Shown piece by piece: positions 1-7,485 of a DNA stretch of 64,000 bases; position 1 is the stretch's first letter; every line of letters begins with the position of its first letter. Source of the DNA: JAICQM01 sp963781555 (GTDB taxonomy: Bacteria > Chloroflexota > Limnocylindria > QHBO01); the NCBI GenBank assembly GCA_963781555.1, contig CAWAGB010000006.1:620001-684000 (forward strand), given 5' to 3'. The notes below the pieces were generated by a model. That model saw only the letters and a program-made list of their open reading frames with translations. It had not been told where the DNA came from and ran no database searches. A program made the position numbers and the translations under genes.

Positions 1-1009
1 GGGCGGAGCGGTCCACCAGGTCGGCGGTCCGCTGGCGGACCGCGGCGATGTCCGGCGCGGCTGCGCTGAGTGCGCGTCCCTCCGAAGCCACGAAGCGGCG
101 TCGCTCCTCCAGCCGGCCGAGCAACGCTGCCGACGCACGAGCCCGGAGGCGCAGGAGGATTGCCGGCAGCTGGGTCCCGTCCGGAGTGGCGAGCTCGGCG
201 GCCGCCGACGGCGTGGGTGCGCGCACGTCGGCCGCGAAGTCGGCCAGGGTGACGTCCGACTCGTGGCCGACGCCCACGATGATCGGCACCGGGGAGCGGC
301 GCACGGCGCGCACCACGCGCTCGTCGTTGAACGGCCACAGGTCCTCGAGCGAGCCGCCGCCGCGGGCCAGGATGATGACGTCCAGCTCGGGGCGGGCGTA
401 GATGCGCTCCAGGGCTCGGACCACGGACGGTGCCGCGGTGGCACCCTGGACGATCGTCGGCGACAGGACGACTTCCACCAGCGGGAAGCGGCGGCGCAGG
501 ACGTTGCCGATGTCGCGCCACACCGCGCCGACGGGGGAGGTGACGACCCCGATCCGCCGCGGCCAGCGCGGCACGGGCCGCTTCAGCCGCTCCTCGAACA
601 GCCCCTCGGCCGCGAGGCGGATGCGGAGCTGCTCGTATTCGGCGTGCAGGTCGCCGGCACCGGCAGGCGTGACCGACTCGACGTACAGCTGGTAGACGCC
701 CTGCGCCTCGTAGGCACGCACCCGGCCATGGCAGATGAGCTGCATGCCGTGCGCGGGGCGCACCGTGGCGCGCGCCAGCTCCTCGCGGAAGAGGACCGCC
801 TTCACCTGCGACGCGCCGTCCTTGAGGGTGAAGAAGCAGTGCCCGGATGGCGGGAACGACGGCTGGCTGACCTCGCCCTCGACCCACACATCGGCGAGCG
901 TGGCGTCGCCGTCGAGCAGGGTGCGCACGCGACGGTTGAGATCGGCGACGCGCAGGATGCGCGGTGCGGCGCGCGGCCCGTCCCAGAGGGTCGGCTGCTC
1001 CGCGCTCAT
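1..1009 (-). CDS. xseA: Exodeoxyribonuclease VII large subunit, 3' end cut by window edge
   Basis: Large subunit of exonuclease VII, which degrades single-stranded DNA together with XseB. The reverse strand reads from an ATG at 1007-1009 without a stop to base 1, giving about 336 residues. The N-terminal OB-fold contains the stretch VADLNRRVRTLL and a typical 'WVEGEVSQPSFPPSGHCFFTLKD' type segment (only partly quoted here). It is followed by the catalytic domain with RIGVVTSPVGAVWRDI, ILARGGGSLEDLW and IIVGVGHESDVTLADFAAD, all family hallmarks. The C-terminal coiled-coil region runs off the edge. It lies 15 bases downstream of efp on the same strand and probably belongs to the same transcript. 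Family assignment is secure; only the C terminus and xseB are unseen. Confidence 0.93.
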   Translation of the reverse strand, partial: MSAEQPTLWDGPRAAPRILRVADLNRRVRTLLDGDATLADVWVEGEVSQPSFPPSGHCFFTLKDGASQVKAVLFREELARATVRPAHGMQLICHGRVRAYEAQGVYQLYVESVTPAGAGDLHAEYEQLRIRLAAEGLFEERLKRPVPRWPRRIGVVTSPVGAVWRDIGNVLRRRFPLVEVVLSPTIVQGATAAPSVVRALERIYARPELDVIILARGGGSLEDLWPFNDERVVRAVRRSPVPIIVGVGHESDVTLADFAADVRAPTPSAAAELATPDGTQLPAILLRLRARASAALLGRLEERRRFVASEGRALSAAAPDIAAVRQRTADLVDRSA

Positions 1010-1024
1010 GCGTCCCGACCGGAC

Positions 1025-1585
1025 CTACTGGACCCGGGTGACGTACTCGCCGGTGCGGGTGTCGACGCGCAGCGTGTCGCCCTCGTTGACGAAGAGCGGC
1101 ACCTGCACCACCAGGCCGGTCTCGACGGTGGCGGCCTTCTTGGCACCGGTCGCCGTGTCGCCGGCGAAGCCGGGATCGGTCTGGGTCACCACCAGGTCGA
1201 CGGTCACCGGCAGGTCGACGCCCAGGATCTCGCCCTCGTGGCTGGAGACGAAGACGTCCGTGTTCTCCTTGAGGAACTTGGCGTCGTCACCGAGCAGCGT
1301 GGCGTTGACCGCGAACTGATCGTAGGTCTCGCTGTCCATGAAGTGGAACGTGTTCTCGTCCCCGTACAGGTACTGCACCCGGCGCTGCTCCACCCGGGCA
1401 CGCGGCCAGCGTGTGCCGGCCTGGAAGGTGCGCTCGATGATGTCGCCCTTGCGCACGTTCTGCATCTTCATGCGGACCTGCGCGGAGCCGCGGGCCATCT
1501 TGATGTGCGTCCAGTCGAGGACCTTCATCAGCTGACCGTCCAGCTCGATGATGATCCCCTTCTTGACGTCGCCGGTGCTGATCAA
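1025..1585 (-). CDS. efp: Translation elongation factor P
   Basis: EF-P binds the ribosome beside the P site and relieves stalling at polyproline stretches. The 186-residue length is normal and the three beta-barrel domains are recognisable: domain I with IIIELDGQLMKVLDW, domain II with QYLYGDENTFHFMD, and domain III with TDPGFAGDTATGAKKAATVETG and a C-terminal VDTRTGEYVTRVQ. The start is TTG (1583-1585), chosen because MISTGDVKKG fits the family and AGGAG lies seven to eight bases upstream. At the tip of the domain I loop, where many EF-Ps carry a modified lysine (PGKGQ in E. coli), this protein has MARGSA, so Arg32 takes that place. It lies between the Xaa-Pro peptidase and xseA. Confidence 0.95.
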   Translation of the reverse strand: MISTGDVKKGIIIELDGQLMKVLDWTHIKMARGSAQVRMKMQNVRKGDIIERTFQAGTRWPRARVEQRRVQYLYGDENTFHFMDSETYDQFAVNATLLGDDAKFLKENTDVFVSSHEGEILGVDLPVTVDLVVTQTDPGFAGDTATGAKKAATVETGLVVQVPLFVNEGDTLRVDTRTGEYVTRVQ

Positions 1586-1639
1586 TCGTTGCTCCTGTGT
1601 GGACCGAGGGGTGCGGACGAAGGATAGCGCGGCGCCGTT

Positions 1640-2743
1640 CTAGAGGACGATCGGCTCGCGCGGGGCGTGCGTGAGGAGGCGCGCGCCGCCTTCCTCGACC
1701 ACCACCAGGTCCTCGATCCGTATGCCGGTGATCCCGGGCAGGTATACCCCCGGCTCGATGCTGAACACCATCCCCTCGGTGAGTGGCTCGTCGAAGCTGA
1801 GCAGGAACGGGTCCTCGTGCGTCTCCAGACCGATGCCATGGCCGAGGCCATGGCTGAACGCCGCCGCCTGGCCGGCTGCGGCGATGACGCCACGCGCGGC
1901 GGCGTCGATCGCGGTGCCGGTGACGCCGGGTCGCACCGCGTCAATGGCCACCGCCTGCGCCTCTCGGACCAGCGCGTGCAGCTTGACGATCTCGGCCGGC
2001 ACGTCGCCGATGCACAGGGTGCGGGTCATGTCGGAGCGGTAGCCGTCGACCTGCGCGCCGAAGTCGAGGAGAAGCACGTTGCCCGGCTCCACGACCGCCT
2101 CCGACGGCCGACCGTGCGGCATGGCGGCGCGCGGGCCGGCCTGGACCAGCGGGTCGAAGGCCAGCGCCTCCGCGCCATTGGTGCGCAGCCACGCCTCCAG
2201 CTCCCAGGCGACCTGGCGCTCGGACATGCCCGGCACGATCCAGGTCAGGAGGTGGTCGAATGCCGCGTCGCCGACCGCCGCGGCACGCTGGAGCGCGGCC
2301 ACCTCTGATGCGGTCTTGACGAGTCGCAGCCGAGCCAGCATCCGGTCCGCGTGGATGAGCTCGAGGCCGGGTGCCGCCTCGGCGATGCGCGACGCGTCGC
2401 GGTGCGAGATGGCGTCCGACTCCAGCCCGACGTGCACGGCCCCGCGCTCGACGAGGAGCTCGGGCAGCAGCTGGTGGATGCGCCGCTGCCCGCTTGCGAT
2501 CAGTTCGAACATCGGCGCCTCGGAGCGGGCCTGCTCGGCGTAGCGCGGATCGGCGCAGATGAGCGCCTCGTCGGGCGTGACGAGCAGCGTGCCGCTCCAC
2601 GACGCGGTGGCCCGCTCCCCGCGCGCCAGGGTGAAGCCGGCGAGGTAGCGGATCGACGCATCGGCGGTGACGACCACGGCGTCGAGCTCCAGCTCGGTCA
2701 TCCCGGCACGCAGGCGCGCCAGGCGTTCCGCCGTGTCGGTCAC
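1640..2743 (-). CDS. pepQ: Xaa-Pro aminopeptidase / M24 metallopeptidase
   Basis: M24-family peptidase of the pita-bread fold, expected to release N-terminal residues before proline in the cytoplasm. An N-terminal creatinase-like domain (about residues 1-125) is followed by the catalytic domain. The five metal ligands are visible: LLLDFGAQVDGYRSDMTRT supplies two Asp, FSHGLGHGIGLETHEDP a His, VFSIEPGVYLPG a Glu, and GIRIEDLVVV the last Glu. The start chosen is GTG at 2741-2743, which overlaps the mltG stop as GTGA and has GAGGAG eleven bases upstream; another GTG lies four codons earlier. About 367 residues is the usual length for this compact subfamily. Position next to efp is common in bacteria. 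Substrate preference (dipeptide or longer) cannot be told from sequence. Confidence 0.9.
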   Translation of the reverse strand: MTDTAERLARLRAGMTELELDAVVVTADASIRYLAGFTLARGERATASWSGTLLVTPDEALICADPRYAEQARSEAPMFELIASGQRRIHQLLPELLVERGAVHVGLESDAISHRDASRIAEAAPGLELIHADRMLARLRLVKTASEVAALQRAAAVGDAAFDHLLTWIVPGMSERQVAWELEAWLRTNGAEALAFDPLVQAGPRAAMPHGRPSEAVVEPGNVLLLDFGAQVDGYRSDMTRTLCIGDVPAEIVKLHALVREAQAVAIDAVRPGVTGTAIDAAARGVIAAAGQAAAFSHGLGHGIGLETHEDPFLLSFDEPLTEGMVFSIEPGVYLPGITGIRIEDLVVVEEGGARLLTHAPREPIVL

Positions 2744-4068
2744 GCCCCGGCGCACTCCTCACGAGCAATGGCGATGTTCGCCTCGTGCTCCGCGTTGGTC
2801 CGAGCGAAGTAGTGCGAGCCGTCCCGCACGCCGCCGGGACAGCCCGCGACGAAGTAGAGGTAGCCATCGGCCAGGTTCGCGTCGGCGACCGCCTGCAGCG
2901 AGGAGGTGCGCGGCGCGGCGATCGGCGACGGCGGGAGGCCGGCGTTCAGGTACGTCTGGTAGCCCGACAGCTCCTCCGGGAGCACGACCTCGCTGCCACC
3001 CACGGTCAGCTGCGGCCACCAGTCGATGCTCGCCCATTGGCCCACCGGGGCGGTGCCGTGCTCCGCGGTGGCGAGGCCGTACTGGAGGGTCGGGTCGGCG
3101 TTGAGGATGCCGTTCGTCTCGCCGTTCTCCGGGTTCAGGATGCGGTTGATGTAGACCGCCGCGATGAGCGGCCGCTCCTCTTCCAGCACCGCCTCGCGCT
3201 CGACGATACTGGCGATGATGACCGCCTGGTCGATCGTCAGGCCCTTCGCCTCGATCGCGGTCCGCAGCTCCGGTGTCAGCTGCGCCTCGAACTGGTTAAG
3301 CAGGAAGACCAGGACCTCGGTGGCGTTGAGATCCGCCTCCATGTTGTACGTCTCGGGGCGCAGGTACCCCTCCAGCGACCGCCCCGCGGGCAGGTCGGCG
3401 AAGAAGTCGTAGGCGTTGAGGATCTCAGCCGGTGGAGCCTTGGCGAGCTGCGCGAACTGCTCGAGATTCATCGACAAGTCGGACTCGCCCAGCGCCACGG
3501 TGATCTCCTCGATGCGCGTCGCCTCCGGTATGCGGACATCGACCGTCTCGATCGCGACCCCCTGGAGACGGGCGACGATCTCGCTCGGCCGAAGCGTGGT
3601 GAGAAAGTCGTACGTACCATCGGCCAGGGTGCCTTCGCGACCGGCCTGCAGGACCGCGTTCTGGAACGCCAGCTGACTGCGCACGACGCCTGCCTCGACG
3701 AGCAGCTCGCCGATCTCGGCATCGGTCATGCCGGGCTCGATGGTGACCGTGACGCGCCGACGCTGATCGCTCGCCGGCGCGTCGGAGAGGGCATCGGGCT
3801 GATACCAGTTCACGAAGTCGCGCACGATGCCGTGCTCGACAGCCCCGGGGTTGTCCTCGACCCACGCCATCAGGCGCGGCGCGAAGGCCAGGAAGCCGAC
3901 GAACAGCACGATCCCGAGGACGGCGATGACCGCGGCGAACCAGGCCAGCAGGACGACCGGCTGCAGGCGTCGCTTACGGCGCAGGGGGGACTCACGCTGC
4001 TCGCGCAGCTCGCGCATGCGGGAGTTCCGACGCTCCTCGAGCTCACGGCGTGGCGTCCGACGGCTCAT
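2740..4068 (-). CDS. mltG: Endolytic transglycosylase MltG
   Basis: Membrane-anchored lytic transglycosylase that cuts nascent glycan strands and sets their length. The first 36 residues are very basic, followed by one transmembrane segment at about 37-62, so the bulk lies outside the membrane. A LysM-like region (TIEPGMTDAEIGELLVEAG) precedes the YceG domain. The catalytic Glu lies in IIASIVEREAVLEEER, followed by AAVYINRIL, and the C terminus has the family block NTYLNAGLPPSPIAAP with a single T-to-Q change. 442 residues is typical. The ATG overlaps the ruvX stop by four bases and the stop overlaps the peptidase gene. The ruvX-mltG pairing is widespread. Confidence 0.93.
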   Translation of the reverse strand: MSRRTPRRELEERRNSRMRELREQRESPLRRKRRLQPVVLLAWFAAVIAVLGIVLFVGFLAFAPRLMAWVEDNPGAVEHGIVRDFVNWYQPDALSDAPASDQRRRVTVTIEPGMTDAEIGELLVEAGVVRSQLAFQNAVLQAGREGTLADGTYDFLTTLRPSEIVARLQGVAIETVDVRIPEATRIEEITVALGESDLSMNLEQFAQLAKAPPAEILNAYDFFADLPAGRSLEGYLRPETYNMEADLNATEVLVFLLNQFEAQLTPELRTAIEAKGLTIDQAVIIASIVEREAVLEEERPLIAAVYINRILNPENGETNGILNADPTLQYGLATAEHGTAPVGQWASIDWWPQLTVGGSEVVLPEELSGYQTYLNAGLPPSPIAAPRTSSLQAVADANLADGYLYFVAGCPGGVRDGSHYFARTNAEHEANIAIAREECAGA

Positions 4069-4529
4069 GCAGGCTCCTCAGTGATCGGGTGCGAGTGGCT
4101 CCCGGCGTGCCCCCTGCCGGCCAGGTCGTCCAGATATTGTTGCAGGATCAGGCGCGCCGCGGCGGAGTCGAGCTCCCCAGTGACTCGCGAGGGGCGGCGT
4201 CCCGCGGCATCGAGGTCGCTCCGCGCCTGGGAGCTCGTGAAGCGCTCGTCGACGTAGATGACCGCGCGCTCGCTGAGCGCGGACAGCTGATCCCCGAACG
4301 CGCGCGCCCGCGTCGCCTGCGCGCCCTCCGAGCCGCGCTCCAGCAGCGGCAGGCCGATGACAAAGCACGCCGCGCCCTCGGCGTCGGCCAACGCGAGAAG
4401 CGCTGCAAGATCGTCGCGCTCGTTGGTGCGGCGATGCGCGCCGCGGGCGAAGGCCATCCCGGTTTCCGTGTCGCCCACCGCCAGTCCGATGCGCCGCGAC
4501 CCATGGTCGATGCCGATCAGGCGGCTCAC
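4065..4529 (-). CDS. ruvX: Putative pre-16S rRNA nuclease RuvX/YqgF
   Basis: RNase H-fold nuclease family implicated in maturing the 16S rRNA 5' end. GIDHGSRRIGLAVGD near the N terminus carries the first catalytic Asp. FVIGLPL and VIYVDERFTSSQA follow with a further acidic residue, and ITGELDSAAA-type C-terminal sequence (VTGELDSAAARLILQQYL) carries the last Asp. I start it at GTG 4527-4529, giving 154 residues, the normal size; this GTG overlaps the upstream gene's TGA as GTGA. Longer in-frame sequence upstream has no family similarity. It sits between the baseplate-J-like gene and mltG. Confidence 0.92.
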   Translation of the reverse strand: MSRLIGIDHGSRRIGLAVGDTETGMAFARGAHRRTNERDDLAALLALADAEGAACFVIGLPLLERGSEGAQATRARAFGDQLSALSERAVIYVDERFTSSQARSDLDAAGRRPSRVTGELDSAAARLILQQYLDDLAGRGHAGSHSHPITEEPA

Positions 4530-6172
4530 GGCGCCGCCGACGGACGTGCTGATGGCTGCGCGTCGACCGCCGACTCGATGGCGAGCTCGACCCGCCAACC
4601 GATGCCGGTCACGCGATCCACCCAGCCCGGCCACAGCTCGACCGATGCCGGCCCGATCGGCTCGAGGGCTGCGATGACCCCCTCGGGGGTCTTGCCCGCG
4701 AGCGAGGCGCGCAGCGCGTCCGCATCGATCACGGGTCGAGTCGCCGCTGTCACGTGGACCGGGATGCGGGCGGTCTCGCCCGTGACGGCGGGAGCGTCCA
4801 CCGTGACCGCAACCGCATCCGCCACCAGCTCGCGTCCGTCGGCGACGGCGTCCGGATCCTCGGCCAGGCGCGCCGCGGCCGCGGCCTCGACCTCGTCGCG
4901 TGCCAGCCAGCGGACGGTCCAGCGGATGGTGCCAGCCAGGTCGAAGGTCGTATCACCCTCGCGACCCACCAGGTCCTCGGGGACGCTGACGTCCACGACC
5001 TCGTCACCCTCGGCGGGTTGGAGGTAGATGCGCATCGGGTCATCGGCACGAGCCGCGGCGATCTCAGTATCGAGTTGCGTCCGGAAGTCTTGGAGCACGC
5101 CGTCGACATCGGTCTGTTCGACGACCGGGACGTCGTCCGCCGCACCGTCCACCGTGGGATCCGGATTGTTGACCACCCGCAGCCGGGAGTTCGGGAAGCC
5201 GCGCAGCCGCGAGCCGGTGGGCTCTGAACGCATCGTGTCGATGGCCTCGGCCGCGACGTTGCCCGCCGGCCCCGGCTCGGCCGCGGTGACGGCCACCGAC
5301 TCGGTGCCGGGAGCGATGGTTCCGTCGCCGGTCAGCCCGCCCGGCGGCACCACGACGGTAGCGCCGGTGAGGAAGACGATCTCGGCGGCGGCGACCTCGG
5401 TGCCCGCGGGGACCTCGACGGCCACGGTGTTCCAGTTCTGGAGCACGACGACGCCGGTTGCCTGCACACGCACCTCGCGGATGCCGGTTGCGGTGCCTGA
5501 GCCATTCACGGATGCCTCCCCGCTCTCTGACTGGATCGCGAGCTCGTCGCCGGTCTGGAGCTCGTAAGCGAATGGACCGATGGCCGCCGTGCGCGGCACG
5601 ACGTGGATCGTGGCGCCGGGAAGCAGGATCGCGGCGGCCGCCACCGCGCCGACCAGGAGGAGGGCGGCAGCGGCCAGCAACGCGACCGGAACGGGGCGAC
5701 GTCGTGGAGTCCGCCGCCGTACACGCGGCGCTGCGGCCGGGACAGGTCGCGCGACCGGCACCGCGCGCGTCTCGTCAAACGACGGATCGCGCTCCGGGCC
5801 AATGGCGGGTGGCGGCACCGGGATCGCGCGCGAGCCACGCGCGACGGTGATCCTCGCTCCCGCAGAAGGGCCGGTGGGCGCGACGCTCACGTCCCGCAGC
5901 TCGCGCGCCTCGCTCAGCGACGCTGCCGAGGCAATTCCCGCTTCCGCGGCCAGGGAGCGAGCCGCGGCATCCGCGACCAGGATCAGCTCGCGTCCCTCGT
6001 CGCGGGCCAGGCCGCCGAGGAGGCGCAGGCCCATGGCCGAGGTGGTCGCCTTGGTGCGACCGGGCGCCACCAGGATCACGCGCCCCGTTTCGGTCTCGCG
6101 CACGCGGCGGACGACCGCGGTGATCTCGTCATCAGGCTCCAGGTAGATGACGGTCGGCGTCGCGTCACTCAC
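4526..6172 (-). CDS. Membrane protein with baseplate-J-like domain
   Basis: Predicted 548-residue membrane protein of unknown function. Residues 1-110 form an alpha/beta domain (VIYLEPDDEITAVVRRV; RVILVAPGRTKAT; GRELILVADAAA) that looks like a small nucleotide- or protein-binding fold. A proline/arginine-rich linker follows, then one transmembrane helix at about 161-184 and a long outer domain. The outer part contains a stretch like phage baseplate J/gp47 proteins: VEVPAGTEVAAAEIVFLTG, VVVPPGGLTGDGTIAPG, then EPGPAGNVAAEAI. No other phage genes are present. The GTG start overlaps the FtsA-like stop as GTGA and its own stop overlaps ruvX, so it is translated with them. The context suggests an envelope or division role, but this is inference. 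Confidence 0.7.
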   Translation of the reverse strand: MSDATPTVIYLEPDDEITAVVRRVRETETGRVILVAPGRTKATTSAMGLRLLGGLARDEGRELILVADAAARSLAAEAGIASAASLSEARELRDVSVAPTGPSAGARITVARGSRAIPVPPPAIGPERDPSFDETRAVPVARPVPAAAPRVRRRTPRRRPVPVALLAAAALLLVGAVAAAAILLPGATIHVVPRTAAIGPFAYELQTGDELAIQSESGEASVNGSGTATGIREVRVQATGVVVLQNWNTVAVEVPAGTEVAAAEIVFLTGATVVVPPGGLTGDGTIAPGTESVAVTAAEPGPAGNVAAEAIDTMRSEPTGSRLRGFPNSRLRVVNNPDPTVDGAADDVPVVEQTDVDGVLQDFRTQLDTEIAAARADDPMRIYLQPAEGDEVVDVSVPEDLVGREGDTTFDLAGTIRWTVRWLARDEVEAAAAARLAEDPDAVADGRELVADAVAVTVDAPAVTGETARIPVHVTAATRPVIDADALRASLAGKTPEGVIAALEPIGPASVELWPGWVDRVTGIGWRVELAIESAVDAQPSARPSAAP

Positions 6173-7461
6173 AGGTCGAGGCTCCGCACGGCGCGGCGCA
6201 TCGCGCGCTCCGCGGCCGATGCCTGGATGTCGAGGATCAGCGCCTGGTGGGCGAGCGCCATGGGCGTCACGTCCTGCTCGGTGGTCAGCGCCCCGGTCTC
6301 GTCGTGAACGCCGGCAACGTCTGACGGCGCCATGGCGCGGACCACGGGCCGTCTGGCGAATGGCAGCTCGCGCCACCACGCCTCCTCGGCCAGCGCTGCA
6401 CCCACGTGGGGCAGGCGTGACCCGCCGCCACACAGGAAGACGCGGCCGGGCAGCAACTCACCCGCCGCCAGGTCGTCGATCATCATTCCCACCCCGCGTC
6501 GCCACACCGCGGCATCCTCCCCCAGCGCGGCGTCGATAGCGTCGCGATCCAGCCCGTCGGGGAGTGCCCGGTCCTCGGCGAGCGCCACCTTGGCCGCCTC
6601 CGCGCGGTCGAAGCCCAGGTCGAACCGATCGACGAGGCCCTTCGTGAAGGCCCGGCCACCCAGGGCCAGCATCTTCGTGCCCGCCACGCCGCCCTTGCGC
6701 ACGAGCGCCACGTCGGTCGTCCCGCCGCCGACATCGACGAAGATCGCACCAGCGTCGCCGAGCTCGCCCGGATCCAGGCAGGTCGCGACGGCGTACGGCT
6801 CGGCAATCACCCCCAGCAGCTGCAGCTTCAGCGCATTGGCGACCGATTGCAGCGCGCCGAGGTGGACCATGGGCGCGAACGCGTTGAAGAGGCTCAGCTC
6901 TACCTGCGCGCCGGTGAAGCCAATGGGATTGCTGACCGGGTAGCCGTCGATCTTGATCTCGGTGATCGCGGCGTGGACGAGGCGCACGTCGAGGCGCGGC
7001 ACGCCGGCCTCCCACGCGATCTGCGACTCCGCCTCCTCCAGCGCCCGCTCCTGCGCCCGCTCCACGATGCGCTGCAGCTCCGCCTCGTCGAGCGGGCTGC
7101 GCGGGTCGTCGCGACGGCTGGCGACCACCGAGGTGGTGCCCTTCACCAGCTCACCGGCGATCCCGATCACGGCCGGTGCCGGCCGTCGTTCGGCCACGGC
7201 CGCCGCCTCCGCCAGGGCGGCCGCGCAGTTGGCGACGACGGCATCGATGTCGCTCACCGTGCCGGACTGCATGTGCGCGAGGCCCTGCCGGCGCCGGCCC
7301 GCCCCGCGGACACGGGCATCGAGCGACCCATCCTCCCCCTGGGTGGCGGTCACCACGAGCGCCTTGGCGTACTCGGTACCGATGTCGAGCGCGGTGATGG
7401 CCAGTGCCCGGGCGCGCCCGGCGCGCATCCGACCGGCGACGCGACCGATCAGGTCCTGCAT
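6169..7461 (-). CDS. FtsA/PilM-like actin-fold ATPase
   Basis: Actin-fold ATPase related to FtsA, MreB and PilM, which usually tethers division or pilus machinery to the membrane. Visible motifs are an N-terminal phosphate-1 loop ALDIGTEYAKALVV, an SHS2-like insertion around residues 85-200 (VIGIAGELVKGTTSVV; AAITEIKIDGYPVSNPIGFTG), phosphate-2 AIFVDVGGGTTDVALV, and the adenosine motif VFLCGGGSRLPHVGAAL. 430 residues is close to FtsA length. No ftsZ is adjacent; instead the gene precedes a membrane protein, ruvX and mltG and follows alaS by 24 bases. FtsA orthology and a separate PilM-like role are both possible. Confidence 0.78.
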   Translation of the reverse strand: MQDLIGRVAGRMRAGRARALAITALDIGTEYAKALVVTATQGEDGSLDARVRGAGRRRQGLAHMQSGTVSDIDAVVANCAAALAEAAAVAERRPAPAVIGIAGELVKGTTSVVASRRDDPRSPLDEAELQRIVERAQERALEEAESQIAWEAGVPRLDVRLVHAAITEIKIDGYPVSNPIGFTGAQVELSLFNAFAPMVHLGALQSVANALKLQLLGVIAEPYAVATCLDPGELGDAGAIFVDVGGGTTDVALVRKGGVAGTKMLALGGRAFTKGLVDRFDLGFDRAEAAKVALAEDRALPDGLDRDAIDAALGEDAAVWRRGVGMMIDDLAAGELLPGRVFLCGGGSRLPHVGAALAEEAWWRELPFARRPVVRAMAPSDVAGVHDETGALTTEQDVTPMALAHQALILDIQASAAERAMRRAVRSLDL

Positions 7462-7485
7462 GCGCCCTCCTCCGCGGTGCGCGTC

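Noticed and set aside
4526..6172. Phage baseplate gene suggesting a prophage
   Set aside because: No other phage gene is present; the protein has a transmembrane helix and sits in a housekeeping operon.
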